Shown in pieces: positions 1-11,485 of a stretch of DNA of 64,000 bases (position 1 is the stretch's first letter; each line of letters starts with the position of its first letter). The position numbers were made by a program, and so were the translations under genes. Source of the DNA: Sesamum alatum (Eukaryota > Streptophyta > Magnoliopsida > Lamiales > Pedaliaceae); contig JACGWO010000007.1 in assembly GCA_034509735.1 (NCBI GenBank), forward strand, positions 26,130,046 through 26,194,045, given 5' to 3'. The notes under the pieces are model-generated. The model did not search any database. It saw only the letters and a list, made by a program, of their open reading frames with translations, and was not told where the DNA came from.

Positions 1-1367
1 CTTCCCCACCATAATGCCGTGGATGGAAGGCTTGGACGAATCAAAACCATTTTGATCCAAGCCCATTGTGGGCCTAACATTTTAAACTTGGTCCTACCAA
101 GTGAGAGTTCGAAATTATTGACCGTGACCTCATCATATTAATATTTTGCATGCATAAATATGCAATATTATAAGTATTTAAATATATGCGTCACATGCAA
201 GTAAACCTAGCATACCCTGTTGGATGATCATGACCTCAACCTATGCGACCCACTGAGCCCGCAGTGAGTCTATGGTCTATCTAGGGTGGTCCTACACTAT
301 TATAATAAATTAAGCCAATATCATGCCAATGGGCCTTGTACTCTACTTGTTTCGCCTTGATGTCTAACCTTGGGCCTCCGTCCAACGTATGCCTCTTTCT
401 TCTACATGGGCTTGCCATATTATACATAAAATGTAAAAACCTCACCGAAAAATTCCTAACTACTCCTATTACAAGAGAAATGGAATACATGGGAAATAAA
501 AGGAAAAAAGACAAGCCTTAACATCATGAGGCAAAAGTGGGAGATAATAGTCCCAAAACAAGAGGCACGTAGGCCCCACCCAAATGGAATTTAAAACCAT
601 ACGCAGGTTAATGGGCTTTCTGATCATCACTTGTTAATCTAATTAATAAAACAGAACACAATTACATATCCAATATAATCATGCTCCAAATAATACAAAC
701 CATGTATTAAATCAACGATATCCAATATCATTTCACAACATAATTAAATGCTGAAAAATACATGTCAAATATGCAATTATAAAATGGATATTAGAAACCT
801 CGTACAACCCATGTACATTTCTCTTTTTTTTTTTTTGTTTGTTTGCAAAACCATTTCTAAAATAATCGTAGGTTATTTAATTTTAGGAAAAATCATTCTC
901 AACTAAAATTAAATCAGCCGTAAATTAAATATTTCAGTAAAAATATGCAGAACCCCAGAAAAATCAAATTTTCAGAAAAAAACGGCGAAAAACCAGTCTA
1001 GCTGTTCGGCGTACCGGCAGCGCGCCGCACACCCGCGCGCGCCTACGTGCACGAGCGTCTGCGTGCGCGCGGCTGTAGGCAGCCTGCTACCAACCGGGAG
1101 CGGCTGCTGCTGCTGTAATTTATTTATTTATTTATTTTTATATTCTGCACATAAAAAACTGAAATAAATACCCAGATTTCAGAAAATTTAATTTTCTAAA
1201 ATCACTCAGATATCCATGATTAATTAACACAATTAAAAATGCAAATTTCAACAAATAATTATAAAAATTAAAAGCAATAAACACATGCTTTTAAAGCTGA
1301 TCTAAATAAGTTGAACATGCTTGCACACGTAAAAACATATAATCCATAGCCACATACACCGATCCGG
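1..1367 (-). mobile_element. Copia element E1, untranslated leader (partial)
   Basis: This is the internal leader of a minus-strand Copia element, between its primer-binding site and a gag gene outside the left edge. It matches in inverted orientation the leader at 43424-44654 (shared stretches around the inverted CATGAGGC and CAAGAGGCACG words) and resembles the leader at 21694-23345. A GC-rich segment at about 1004-1113 interrupts the AT-rich sequence. No reading frame longer than 80 codons is convincing. Orientation is set by the primer-binding site and the LTR that follow. Confidence 0.8.
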
Positions 1368-1379
1368 GCTCTGATACCA
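1368..1379 (-). promoter_or_regulatory. Primer-binding site (initiator Met-tRNA) of E1
   Basis: On the minus strand this reads TGGTATCAGAGC, the usual plant Copia primer-binding site complementary to the 3' end of initiator methionine tRNA. It lies two bases from the LTR end (TTCA), which fixes the LTR boundary at 1382 and the orientation of the element. Confidence 0.9.
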
Positions 1380-1381
1380 CT

Positions 1382-3403
1382 TGAAGGAAAGTGGACTAGC
1401 ACGGGAACGCGACGGAAGCGCGGTGGAGATAAAAATGTGCAAAATATAAGAATTTAAATCGCGTTCAAGGGCTATCGGTGTATAAACGCAGAATATAACC
1501 ATATAAAATAAACAAGCGTTCGTGGCTATAGAATAAAAAAGAAACTGAGAGCATAAATGTAAATCGGAATACCTTTATCGATTTTGTATTTCGATCGGCT
1601 ACATGCGTTGATTCCTCTTGACATTCATTCACGCGAGGTCCCAACGTAGAGTCCCTCTAACGTAGTCCACACCACACCGGGAGAGATCTCATTTTTCTTG
1701 CTAGAGAAAAAACGGATATAGAGGATGAAATCAAAGAACGGATTACACTATCAAATTAATATTCCTTCTTGATCTTACTTTGTTGTTCAATTGATCCTAT
1801 CAATGAAGCAACAAAGAGGATTTAGAGAGTATAGAGAGAGGGGCCGAAAAATAGCTTGAAAGAGTGTGTAGAGGGTAATCATCTTTTTCCTAGAAAAAGA
1901 TGAATAGTAGAATTCTTATGTTTGATGATAGTATATACACATATATATACTTTATTAATGTGATTATTGGAATGTGTCTAGGTTCATCCAAGGATGCTAG
2001 ATACATTCCAATCAATCCCCATTAATCATCAATCAACCCTACCATTTCATAAGGTATGATTTAATCATACAAAGTGAAAGATGATTGATTGGAATTGATT
2101 TGTCTCCTTCCAAAGGAGACAAGTCAACTTTTCATCAAAGGCCTTCATGATCAATTTTAGTACTTCCAAAAGAAGTAATTTTCAGCCATCACTTTTTAGA
2201 AGAAGTCCATCTTCTTCTAATTCCAAAAGTGGAATTAAGACCTCTCTTGGGCCAAGATTTAATGGACCAAATTTTATTGTAATCCAATGAAAATAAGCCC
2301 AAGAATTAAATCCTATTTCATTCATGGTCCAATTAAATAATTCCCATTGATCTTTTAATCCAATTAAAAGATCCAAGTTTCGATTCTCTACTTAATCGAT
2401 AAATCTCATTACTGATAAAACACTTGGGCTCGTGTCCAACAGGAGCCCGTCACAATGGGTGGCCGTCTAGCAACGATCTATGGCACTAGAGACTAGGTGA
2501 ATATTGGCGTGAACATTTAGGCACCGATTCTGTATGAGTACGGTCCTACTGTCGAACGTCTCCCGGCCTTAGTCTAGGGTAAGCAATTGCGCGTCGGTTC
2601 CCATCCTTGACTAGGCAACTATGCTTCCTAGTCGAGATGCATTTACTTTATCGATCAACGTAGGAAATCCTTTCCTACTCAATCAATTGCTATGGCCATA
2701 GACTTTCAGAGTCTAAACCATCTCAGAGCTCATAGGAGACATCACCGTCATATACTTACGGGACAGATCCTATCTTGGAATCCACCATCCTTGCTACATA
2801 CTCCAACTGCAGTGGACAAGGCTGATAATGACCATCTTACAGGATGTTCACCTCTAGCCAGATCCAAGATATAGTCTTCGTATACACGTGACTGCCATGA
2901 TTCCTCAAGTGCGAGGACTAATCCCATACTATCAAAATTGGGAATTTCAGTCATACCGACGAAGCCTCCAAGGCTTCCATATGGCGATTCCCGCGAGTCA
3001 GTTTAGTTAGTCGACCAACTTGTCAACTAACCCACTAAAATTGCATAGACGACATTCGTCTGTCGCCGATGAAACTCGGCAGTCACCCGGTGAATGCAAT
3101 ACTTAGTACAAGTCTTGATAGGACACTCGATGCTCAGTCTCGCGGTCTTCGACTTGGAAAGTTTCAGACCAACCCTCAGAAGTTGGTTTCATGGAACGCA
3201 GCCCAACTACTTGGGTTATCCAATTGATCTGTGGGCATTTATTATGACGTAGAAATGTCGTTCAACGTTAGTAGTAAGCACACAAACACAGTGCCGTGAT
3301 GAATACTTGCTCTATTCATCAAGATAATATTGTTGTAATAAAAATTGACGAATAGTTCCCAAAACTGCCAATCCAATTGGCTTTCTGATAACCTATTCTA
3401 ATA
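1382..3403 (-). mobile_element. 5' LTR of Copia element E1 (group A)
   Basis: A 2.0-kb LTR read on the minus strand. Its 3' end (TCCTTCA) abuts the primer-binding site at 1368-1379. Its 5' end at 3403 corresponds to TGTTAGAATAGG but begins TATTAG, so the terminal G has mutated. The conserved core found in every Copia LTR here lies at about 2461-2522. Group A members end in TCCTTCA and include 6470-8690, 41184-43409 and 47326-49538. The matching 3' LTR is outside the window, so the target-site duplication cannot be checked. Confidence 0.88.
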
Positions 3404-3610
3404 GAAAAGGAGCCATGGTCTCATTAGAGGTCCATGCACATACTGAGACGGTACCGCTTGATTAGTATGATCATTAGTAGGGGCGACATTAAAGTGGAAT
3501 TAGTGTCCTTAGTAGAGAATGTAGCAGACGCACTAACAAAACTTGGAGTCAAAAAGTATTAAAGACATCTTTAGGAGATGGGCCTCAGATACATGGATTG
3601 TTGGCTCTAG
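3404..3610 (+). pseudogene. Copia RNase H C-terminal remnant (element E0)
   Basis: The plus strand encodes the end of a Copia polyprotein: HILRRYRLI, then SRGDIKVELVS, NVADALTKLG and, after two stops, GLRYMDCWL. These match the RNase H tail and the C-terminus usual for plant Copia proteins (typically KHIxxxYH, NxADPLTK, HLxxMGLRxMxxWL). In-frame TAA and TAG codons interrupt the last 20 residues, so it is dead. The upstream part was separated by the insertion of E1 at 3403. It is followed directly by a polypurine tract and an LTR. Confidence 0.8.
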
Positions 3611-3612
3611 CG

Positions 3613-3624
3613 CAAAGGGGAGAT
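3613..3624 (+). promoter_or_regulatory. Polypurine tract of Copia element E0
   Basis: CAAAGGGGAGAT lies between the stop of the polyprotein remnant and the LTR start (TGTTAGGGTAGTGG). This is the expected place and composition of the plus-strand primer. Confidence 0.75.
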
Positions 3625-5484
3625 TGTTAGGGTAGTGGCCCACAATGCCAACTAGTTGATAAAGTTTAAACTAGGCAGCACGTTGTAATACCCTTGTTAA
3701 GAACAGTCTTTTTGTATCATATTTATTATATACAACGACATTCTTCATTCACTGTTTTGTCTAATTTATTTATGCACAAAAGAATGAAGTCCCTTGACCA
3801 TATATGGTCATGATGCATGGTTGCGTATTTTATGGTTATCATAATATATGCGTTCAAGTTCTTGGTCTTAAAAGTTCCAAGCTGAGGGTCAATGAGATAG
3901 GGATATCATTGATCCCATGGTGGCTTGCTCAAATGACACATTCTCTCATGAAGAGGACGTCTCTTTTCATGGAAGTTGGTGTGGGTACACTAATGTGCGT
4001 GTAAGGGTGCTTGTTTGGAACGACTGAACTGAACGACTCTATAGGAAATTCTACATTGGAGTGACAACATTAAACTTAGAATTTTCTGACACGATAGTTC
4101 AAGAATAGTCCTCACGACTTGAGGCACCATAGTGCTCTTAAGTCCACAAGAATTTCCTAGGTTGGCCGTTTATAATCAAGAAATATAAAGAAGGGATGCA
4201 TACCTATTGAGTCAACAAGGTTTGACCCACTATCCATGTTTTGGACTCAATCGGAAGATAATTGATGATATGACCTTACTTGCACGGTACTCGTTATCTA
4301 AAGGTTTGCCACCTTCCACCTAGAGATAGGGCTTCATGGCGTGTTGCTAGACGCCAACCATGATTAAATGGGTTTTTGAAATTAAGAAGTTAATTTCAAG
4401 ATAATTTAATTAATGCAATTAATTGAATTTGACAAGTCACAATAGTTATGAGCCCATGACTATACTAAGGTGAACCTAAGGGGTCACACAAATTTTGGAT
4501 TAAGGATGTAAAAATATTAACTAGAGTAGTTAATAGTTTTTGAGCTCAATTAATTTAATAAGATTAAATTAATTATGTAAAGAATTTAGTTCAATTAAAC
4601 CAAGACATGTTTAATTGGATTAAACAAGCTCAATAAGAAGGGTGTAAAATTAATTGATACGATCAATTGTTTGGTCCTTGATCAATTTTGTAGGACAAGA
4701 TTAATTAATGAAGTTTGTCAAACTTCGTTAGAATAAGTTAAATATGGATTTAATAATTCCATTGACCAAACCTCTAATATTTTCTAGGACAAAAAATTAT
4801 TATTTGCGAGTGTCTATTTTTAAGAGAAATAATTTAATTAAATTAATTTATTATTAGGAAAGAATTTGTATTTGAATAGGATTTTAACTCAAAATCCTTT
4901 CTCAACCCAAGTACTTAATGAAGTAGGACTCCACCCCTATTTAAGGGGAGGTGAGGCTGACCATATAAAAGAATGAAGGAAGAAAATTTTGCCCTCCCCT
5001 CTCTCAAAATTACACGCCCCCTGTCCTCTCAAATTGCCTAATATTTTACATCTTCTTCCCACAAAATATTATTTCATCTTTTAACAAAGAGAGGTGGTTA
5101 TTTTATACATAGTATACACAACATTTAAGGTGTATACTTCTTTGTTTCTTGGTGGATTCAAGAAGTGAGAGCTGGAGTTGACTAGCATCGAATCCAAACG
5201 CCCGGTGGGCATCTACGGTATGGATACCGTTAGAGGAACAATGCTTGGGGCTCTGTGAATCTGAGGACGACGTTCAGTAATGCTTGGAAGTGTTTCTTGA
5301 CGACCTAAATCAATAGGAGTGCGAAGATCTAAATTAGATTTAAAGATTTTGTGCTTATTTGTGATTTGCCATGATTCATTATTCGAAAGGGCATAGGCTT
5401 GTATTATTTAGAATTATGCATGCTTATTTAATCGTTAATTTATTTTAACTCCTTTGGTCCTTGCCAATATTTTCAAAACCAACA
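3625..5484 (+). mobile_element. 3' LTR of Copia element E0 (distinct family)
   Basis: The LTR begins TGTTAGGGTAGTGGCCCAC right after the polypurine tract and ends about AAAACCAACA, giving roughly 1.86 kb. It shares only the TGTTAG terminus with the other Copia LTRs and lacks their conserved core, so it is another family. A TATA-like sequence (CCATATAAAAG) lies near 4960. Just to its right, minus-strand Gypsy coding sequence starts at once, so the element appears inserted into the Tat-type Gypsy element. The right boundary is inferred from the CA end and the switch of sequence. Confidence 0.7.
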
Positions 5485-6464
5485 ACTCGCTTGGAGCAAG
5501 GCTTGTTTTTAGGCATAAAATCACCTAAGGTAGTGTACATTCCACAGCCTAGACAAACTTCGGTTCTCTGAATCTTTCAATTCGTAGGTCCTATGTCCAA
5601 GGACTCCCGTTGTGTTGTAGAGGCCTTTCTAGATGGGTTGTAGTTTTCCCACAGGTTTGATAATGTTGACTCGCCTTAGAACCAAGTCCCCCACTTGGAA
5701 ATTTGGAGCCTTCACCCGTTTGCTATAGGCATTGGTAACTAAACTTTTGTAGTATTGTATACACAGGAAAGCCTTTCCCAAACTTCCCCGATGAAGTCCG
5801 TGTTTTGCCTACGAAGGTGAGTGTTGTCTTCTTCCGAGTAGTGCTTTACTCTGTGTTAAGGCATCCTAACCTCGACCATAATGACTATATCAATCCCATA
5901 TAATAGGGTGAAGGGACTTTCCCTCGTGGAAGACCTGGGGGTTGTGCGATAAGTACAAAGTACACTTGATAGTTCTTCGACCCAGTTTTTGTCCTACCTG
6001 ATCTAGCCTTCTTTTTACACCTTGCACTAGGATTTGTTTAGTAATTTCCATTTGCTTGTTAGATTGAGGATGAGCTTTGGAGCTCAATCTATGTTTGATG
6101 TGGAGTCCTTTGCACCAATCTTGAATTTTATGGCCTTGCAATTGTCGAGCGTTATTCAAGATCAATTCACAGGGGACGCCATACCAGTCGATTATGTTTT
6201 TCCACATAAATTTCATGACCTTCGCCTCATGGATGTGGGGGTGGGGTTCTGCCTCTACCACTTGGTGAAGTAGTCTATGACCACCAGGAGGAACTTCCTC
6301 TAGGCTAGGGCCAGAGGGAACAAATTGACTATATCCATCCCCCACTGGGGGAAAGGACATGGGGAAAATAGAGTGGTTAAGAGTTCTGCTGGTTGGTTAA
6401 TTAATGTGGAATGTCTTTGATTGTAGTCATAGTTACGAACAAGTTTTTGGGCATCAACCTTCAT
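5485..6464 (-). pseudogene. Tat-type Gypsy integrase, catalytic and C-terminal part
   Basis: Minus-strand translation gives recognisable Ty3/Gypsy (Tat lineage) integrase pieces: WVEAEPH-like and WKNIIDWYGVP near 6200, an NARQL segment where the family has NGRQF, AHPQSNKQ near 6070, then GDLVLRRVNIIKPVGKL and WNVHYLR near 5690-5530. The longest open frame (5890-6360, 156 codons) starts and ends without signals. Stops and frame changes throughout make it a pseudogene. The family normally has D,D,E catalytic residues; here the second D region reads LILNNARQL, so that aspartate is lost. It continues across the solo LTR to 8696. Confidence 0.78.
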
Positions 6465-6469
6465 AGTAG
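6465..6469. repeat. Target-site duplication AGTAG, left copy
   Basis: AGTAG at 6465-6469 recurs at 8691-8695, flush with both ends of the solo LTR 6470-8690. Five bases is the usual duplication for LTR retrotransposons. Confidence 0.85.
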
Positions 6470-8690
6470 TGAAGGACTAGCAGATCCTTTCGGGAGCGCG
6501 AGCGGAAGCGAGGAAGCAAGAAAAGGTGCGTAAATTTAAATCAAATTTAAATAAATGTATCCCAAGGGGTGTACCCTTGGGTGCTCAACTGGGCGTTCGA
6601 TGTAGGATGTATTAATGTTAAAATCATACATGTAATACATAGGGCATAGATGAAAAACAAAACTATCAAAGCGTAATTAATTGTTACCTTTGATGACTTT
6701 TACGTGTGCTCGGCTACTTGCGTTGTTCCTTTTTTCAAAATGCTCACAAAATCCAAGCGTATGGATTCTCCAAAGGTGATCCACACCACACCGGAAGAAA
6801 CTCACATTCTCCTTGCTAGAGGAAAACGGGTTTATGAAGAAATCGGTTTAAGATAAGGACACGATGAATTAGTGTTCTCTTAAACTTACTTTGTTCTTCC
6901 TCTTGATTCAAAATCAAGTGAAGAACACAAGTAGAAAGGGAGGGAGATGGCCGAGAGTTAGAGAGAGAGGAGAGGGCCGAAAATTGTCTTGTTTTTCCTT
7001 GAAAAAGATGAATAATGATTCTAATACACAAGGTGTTGTATATACTCCTATATATCATAATTAATGTGATTATTTGAATGTGTCTAGGTTCATCCATGGC
7101 TGTCTAGATACACTCCAATCAATCACCATTAATTCATTAATCAAGCCTACCAACTTTTATGGTATGATCAAATCATACCAAAAGGGAAGGGCTTGATTGG
7201 AGTTGATTTGTCTCTTTCCAAAAGAGATAAGTCAACATACCACCTTGCATGAAACATGGCTGATTTTAGCTTCCTCCAAAGGGAGCATTTCGACCATGCT
7301 TAATATGCGAAGAAGTCCAACTTCTTTCTATTCCAAAATAGGAATTATTCCTCCTGTCGGGTCAAATTTAACTGACCGGGTTTTATCGTAATCCAATTAT
7401 GATGAACCCAATATTAAATCCAATTTAATGTCCACTTAAATTATTCCCGTTGATCTTTTAATCCAATTAAGAGATCCAACATCTCAACTTTCCATATTTA
7501 ATCGAAAATCCAATTTACCGATTAAACAAAGGCCCGATACAATATCGGCCCGTCCATCCAATGGACTATCCCTTAAGTAATCTAATTACTTATTTATCCT
7601 TTGAGATTGACTCCAAGTCAGTCTCTCAACCTCCTTGGTGATTTGTGTGTGACCCTTTAGGTTCACCCTCAGCTAGACTTGGGCCTGTGTCCCCCAAGGG
7701 CCCGTTACCATGGGTGGCCGTCTAGCAACGGTCCATGGCACTAGAGACTAGGTGAATATTGGCGTGAACATTTAGGTGTCGATTCCGTATGGGTACAGTC
7801 CTTCCTTCTACCGTCTCCCAGCTTTAGTCTAGGGTATGGAATTGGGCGTCGGTTCCCATCTTGACTAGGCATCTATGCTTAATACTCGAGATTACGTATG
7901 TTTCATTGCATCGACATAGGAAACTATTCCCTGTCCGACCAACCACTGTAGCCACAGATTTAAACAGCATGAACGTGCCTCCGAGTGCATAAGAGATACC
8001 TCTATCACATGCTGACAGGGGACGGATCCTCTTCTTGGAATCCATCATACTCGCTACACATTTCGACTACACTGGACAAGGCTTATAATGATCATCTTAC
8101 AGAATGATCACCTCTAGCCAGATCCAAGATACAGTCGTCCTGTGCACGCGACTGCCATGATCCCTCAAGTCTTAGGACTACTCCCGTACTATCAGAACCG
8201 GGGAAATCCAATCAAACCGAGCAAGCCTCCAAGGCTTCCATATGATGATCCCCGCGAGTCATTCCAGTCGGCTCGACCCCAGTTAACCAACCCATCAAGA
8301 TCGTGTAGGCGTCCCACGCCTGTCGCCGATGAAACACGACACTTATCCAATGAACACGACTCTTGATGCAAGTCTCAATAGGACTTTCGATGCCCTGTCT
8401 CGAGATACTCGACTTGGAATGTTTCAGACCCAACTCTCAATCAGTTGGTTTCATGACCAACATCCAATGCGTGGTCCAACTGCACGAGTTGTTAACCGTG
8501 GTCTGTGGGCTTTGTTGCGATATAAGTAAAAACACCGTTTTAACAAATGTGAAATGAGCGCAATAAATTAAGCACCAAAAGTGACGAATACTCATTTTAT
8601 TCATCACATAATAATATTACATTTACATCGAGTTGTATAATAGGTTACAAATCGCCAAACGTATTGGCTTTCTGGTCACCTATTCTAACA
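6470..8690 (-). mobile_element. Solo Copia LTR S1 (group A) in Tat integrase
   Basis: A complete 2.2-kb LTR on the minus strand runs from TGAAGGACTAGC (inverted 3' end) to CACCTATTCTAACA (inverted 5' end). No primer-binding site, polypurine tract or internal sequence adjoins it; both sides resume the same Tat-type Gypsy pseudogene and AGTAG flanks both ends. This is the product expected from recombination between the two LTRs of a full element. It carries the conserved core (about 7714-7775), an inverted-repeat hairpin (8088-8112) and a TATA-rich stretch (about 7035-7060). Confidence 0.9.
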
Positions 8691-8695
8691 AGTAG

Positions 8696-9250
8696 GCCAA
8701 AATAATCAGCCCGAAGTGCATTTTCTTCTACGGTGGCAGCCCCTAGGTAAGCACTGCAACAACCATCATGGATATATTCGAGGATGTAATGGCCTTCGTT
8801 GAGGGACAGAAAATGGATGAGTAAAACACTTCTTATATAAGGTTCTCCCTACTAAGATGAATCGGCGCCTCTCACTTTTAGCCTGACTGCATCTTACCGG
8901 CTCAAGGAAGGACATCATCTTGGAGCCAGGATACGATATCTTGCCTCCAGCCCCCCCAATAGAGACAACATTTGTTTCAAGGGGGCTCTTGGGCTAGATA
9001 ACCATTGGATAGTTATGTGTTGAGTTAGGCAATCTTCCACCATTGGTGAGCTTTGATAAATAATCTTCCTTTGGGTTCTCATCCCAGGAAAGCTATTAAA
9101 GTTGAAGCTCTCGAAGCCTGATTTCAGTTCCCCGATGCATTGGAGATACCGTACCATACTTTCTTGGCCACGTAGAGCCCTCAACTTACTTGAAAACTAG
9201 TTCTGAGATAGATTAAGCAATAAGGTATCAAGCCCCAGCGTCCTATGTCA
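8696..9250 (-). pseudogene. Tat-type Gypsy RNase H end and integrase N-terminal remnant
   Basis: On the minus strand the remnant reads, in order, ALRGQESMVRYLQ and ELKSGFESFNF (end of the Tat RNase H region, near 9180-9090), then GEPYIRSVL, GHYILEYIHDGCC and ENALRADYF (start of integrase, near 8860-8700). These match the family pattern of an RNase H tail followed by the EGHYILxExHxGxCG segment. The zinc-binding histidine/cysteine pattern is partly eroded and stops occur in all frames. The right end is cut by mitochondrial DNA at about 9250. Confidence 0.7.
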
Positions 9251-9462
9251 TTTTCATGCCTAGCACCAGGAATCCGGCTTGCTCCCGGCTAGCAAGAAAA
9301 CTCCTTCGCTCCTCTCCTTATCAGTCGAGCTCAATTACATCGATCCTAACGCGCAACGGCTTTCGCGCTAGCGCGTCATCCTTTGCTTGTTCCCTTCGCC
9401 CGCTTAGAAGTGGATTCGAACCACTGACACAAGGATTTTCAGTCCTTTGCTCTAACCAGCTG
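9250..9462 (-). other. Nuclear insertion of mitochondrial DNA (NUMT)
   Basis: About 210 bp interrupts the Tat RNase H sequence. On the minus strand it starts inside a mitochondrial-type tRNA-Phe gene and continues into GC-richer sequence (GCGCTAGCGCGAAAGCC) unlike the surrounding DNA. The left edge is approximate; the right edge is where the tRNA breaks off at 9462 and Gypsy coding sequence resumes. That the rest of the fragment is also mitochondrial is inferred from its link to trnF; a database search would settle it. Confidence 0.68.
9401..9462 (-). pseudogene. trnF: Partial mitochondrial-type tRNA-Phe (GAA)
   Basis: The minus strand shows the D-arm end CAGCTGGTTAGAGC, the anticodon stem-loop GGACTGAAAATCC with anticodon GAA, the T-arm GTGGTTCGAATCCAC and the acceptor strand end CTTCTAAGCG. 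The T-arm and anticodon arm pair properly. The first 12 or so bases (5' acceptor strand and start of the D arm) are missing: after CAGCTG the sequence switches to Gypsy. It cannot fold into a complete tRNA. The sequence resembles the native plant mitochondrial trnF rather than the plastid one (recalled, not searched). Confidence 0.8.
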
Positions 9463-10750
9463 TTTCGTACTCTGGCTCATTATTTTTGAGGTTGTAATGT
9501 CAATTTTCAGTGCAATCGCCTGGTCGACCCCCTCGAGTGAGGTAAGGATGAACCTTGTTCCACACCCACTAAGGTTGGCCGAGCCACCCACATGCAACAA
9601 CCATACCTCCTTACTGGGGGTAGTAGTCATTTCTGAGACAAAATTGGCCAAGCCCTAGGCCTTTATTACAGTTCAAGGTAGATAAGGGATGTCATATTTG
9701 CTTAGTTTGATTGCCCACTTGACCAACCTTCTTGAGGGTTCAAGCTTCCCCAAATTTTGTTTCAAAAGGTGGTTGGTCTACACCCCTGTGGGATGTCAGA
9801 GGAAGTAAGGTCATAGTCGACAAGCAGTGAATACCAAGGCAAAGGCTACTTTCTTGATATCCTAATAGCTACTCTCAGCCTTGTTGAGTACTTTGCTAAC
9901 ATAGTATATAGGAGTTTGTAATCTCTACATTTTTCCCAAAGAAGGACGAAGCTAACTGCTTGGGGGGTGATGGACAAGTACAGGCAGAGAGTGTCCCTTG
10001 GTGCAAGTTTTCTAGCAATGGGAGCCCAGCAAGGTGTTGCTTTAGCGGTTTGATGAAGCTCTGGCATTCTTCGCTCCATTAAAAATTCTTAGCCTTCTAG
10101 AGGAGTTTGAAAAAAGGTAAACTTTTTTTTGCCCACTTAGAGATGCATAAGCGGAAGCCGTCTAATCTACCCATGAGGCGTTGGACCTCATATGATGTTA
10201 GAGGGAGCCTTCATGTCTTGTATGCCTCAATATTTAGAGGATTAGTATCATGCCTTGCTCTGTATCCATGAACCCCATGAAATGACCACTCTTCACCCCG
10301 AAGGGATATTTAGCTGGCTTGAGCTTGATTTTGTACTATCTCAAGTAACGGAAAGTTTCATCCAAGACGGCAATATGATCTTTTGCTTTTTACTCTTTAC
10401 GATCATGTCTTCAACCTCCATGCTTTGACCCAATTATTGGCAGAAGAGTTCGTGTACGAGACATTGGTAGGTGGCTCCCACATTCCTGATCCCAAAAAGA
10501 CATGGCTTCATAAAAACTCCATGTTGAGGTGATGAAGCTAACCCTCTTCTGGTTTTTAGGGGCCTACATAGTTTGATTGTATCCTTGAGAATCATCCATC
10601 ACGTGGGGCTAGAATCTTTGGCGGGCTTTTCCTTTTGAGCGTCCTATTTCTTATAGGCGCCAATGCCCTGGGATTTTCCTCGCAGTGAAGTCCTAGAGAT
10701 AATGGTTTTGGATAAGCCTTTCAATTTCATTTGTGAGATGACAACACTCC
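9463..10750 (-). pseudogene. Tat-type Gypsy reverse transcriptase-RNase H remnant
   Basis: Reading the minus strand from 10640 leftwards: DDSQGYNQ (family FMDAFSGYNQ), FGIRNVGATYQ with a weakened catalytic box (MEVEDMIVKSKK where the family has YVDDMLVKSK), PFGVKSGHFMGFM, EVQRLMGRLDG (connection), LYLSITPQAVSFVLL (RNase H start) and ANFVSEMTTTPSKEVW. The order is correct for Gypsy RT followed by RNase H and the Tat extra RNase H domain. Stops and shifts are frequent and one residue of the YVDD motif is gone. No intact protease is visible between this part and gag. Confidence 0.75.
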
Positions 10751-11480
10751 TTAGAGAGCTATCTGTACTGATTGTGAAAGCGACAATACTTGTCTAAATG
10801 GGCTTGGTAGGTCTATCCTTGGCCCTCGGGGCCATGCCACCAATCCCTTGCCCTCCACTGACATAAACGCTTGCTTGATAGAGGTGTTGGCGAGGATAAA
10901 AGAGGTATACCCCGTTTTGAGATGGGCCTTCCCATCCCAGAACATCATCTTGAGCTTCTTGGTCTTCCCATCGTCCTTCTGTTCCTTGTCACTCCTTCTT
11001 GGAGGCTCGGGCCTCATCCATGTTGATGTACATCTTAGCTCTCGCCAAGATGCTGTCAAAGTTGGGAGCCGGCTTTTTGGTGAGAGATTTGAACAAGTCC
11101 TTATCCTATAATCCCTGCACGAAGGCACTGAATAGCACGTCGGACGTCGCCTACGGAATCTCTAGGGCAGTGGGATTGAAGGCCTGGAGGTAGTTAGGAC
11201 TACGCCTCCTTCTCTTAGACTGATAGGAGGCTCATGGCCGTCTTTTGGTGTCATTTACTACTAATGAATTGGTGAAGGAACATGGGGCTAAACTCCTTGA
11301 ATGATCAATCCTAGCCCATCAATAGTTGGTTGAACCACTGACGAGTGGCTCACGTAAACATGGTGACAAACACCTGCACTTGACCCATCGATGTACTGAT
11401 GAAGGAGAACAACATTCTCGAAGGGGGACAAGTTCTCCTAGAGGTCCTTAGATTTGTCATACATTGTCATGTTGGGAATC
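10751..11480 (-). pseudogene. Tat-type Gypsy gag, C-terminal part
   Basis: Minus-strand pieces include RWFNQLLMG, FSPMFLHQFISSK, SFGxLLARAKK-like NFDSILARAKMYINM and FKSLTKKPA, which fit the capsid region of Tat-lineage gag proteins (WF.xL.pgSI, F..F..h[FY], FxxSL...P..FxxLLxRAxxYIn). A 125-codon open frame (10751-11128) is in a frame different from several of these motifs, which shows frameshifting. The gag is interrupted at 11480 by a solo LTR and resumes at 13557. Confidence 0.68.
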
Positions 11481-11485
11481 CTGCA

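Noticed and set aside
7824..8048. Recurring open frames starting near SKKRIRPLSxCDxGISYALG in many LTRs
   Set aside because: A short frame of similar sequence is seen in several LTRs (7824, 26172, 37384, 40169, 41802, 48622), but its ends and stops differ between copies and it lies in U3; sharing comes from LTR homology, not evidence of a protein.
9401..9462. A functional tRNA-Phe gene
   Set aside because: The 5' acceptor strand and the start of the D arm are missing, so the cloverleaf cannot form.
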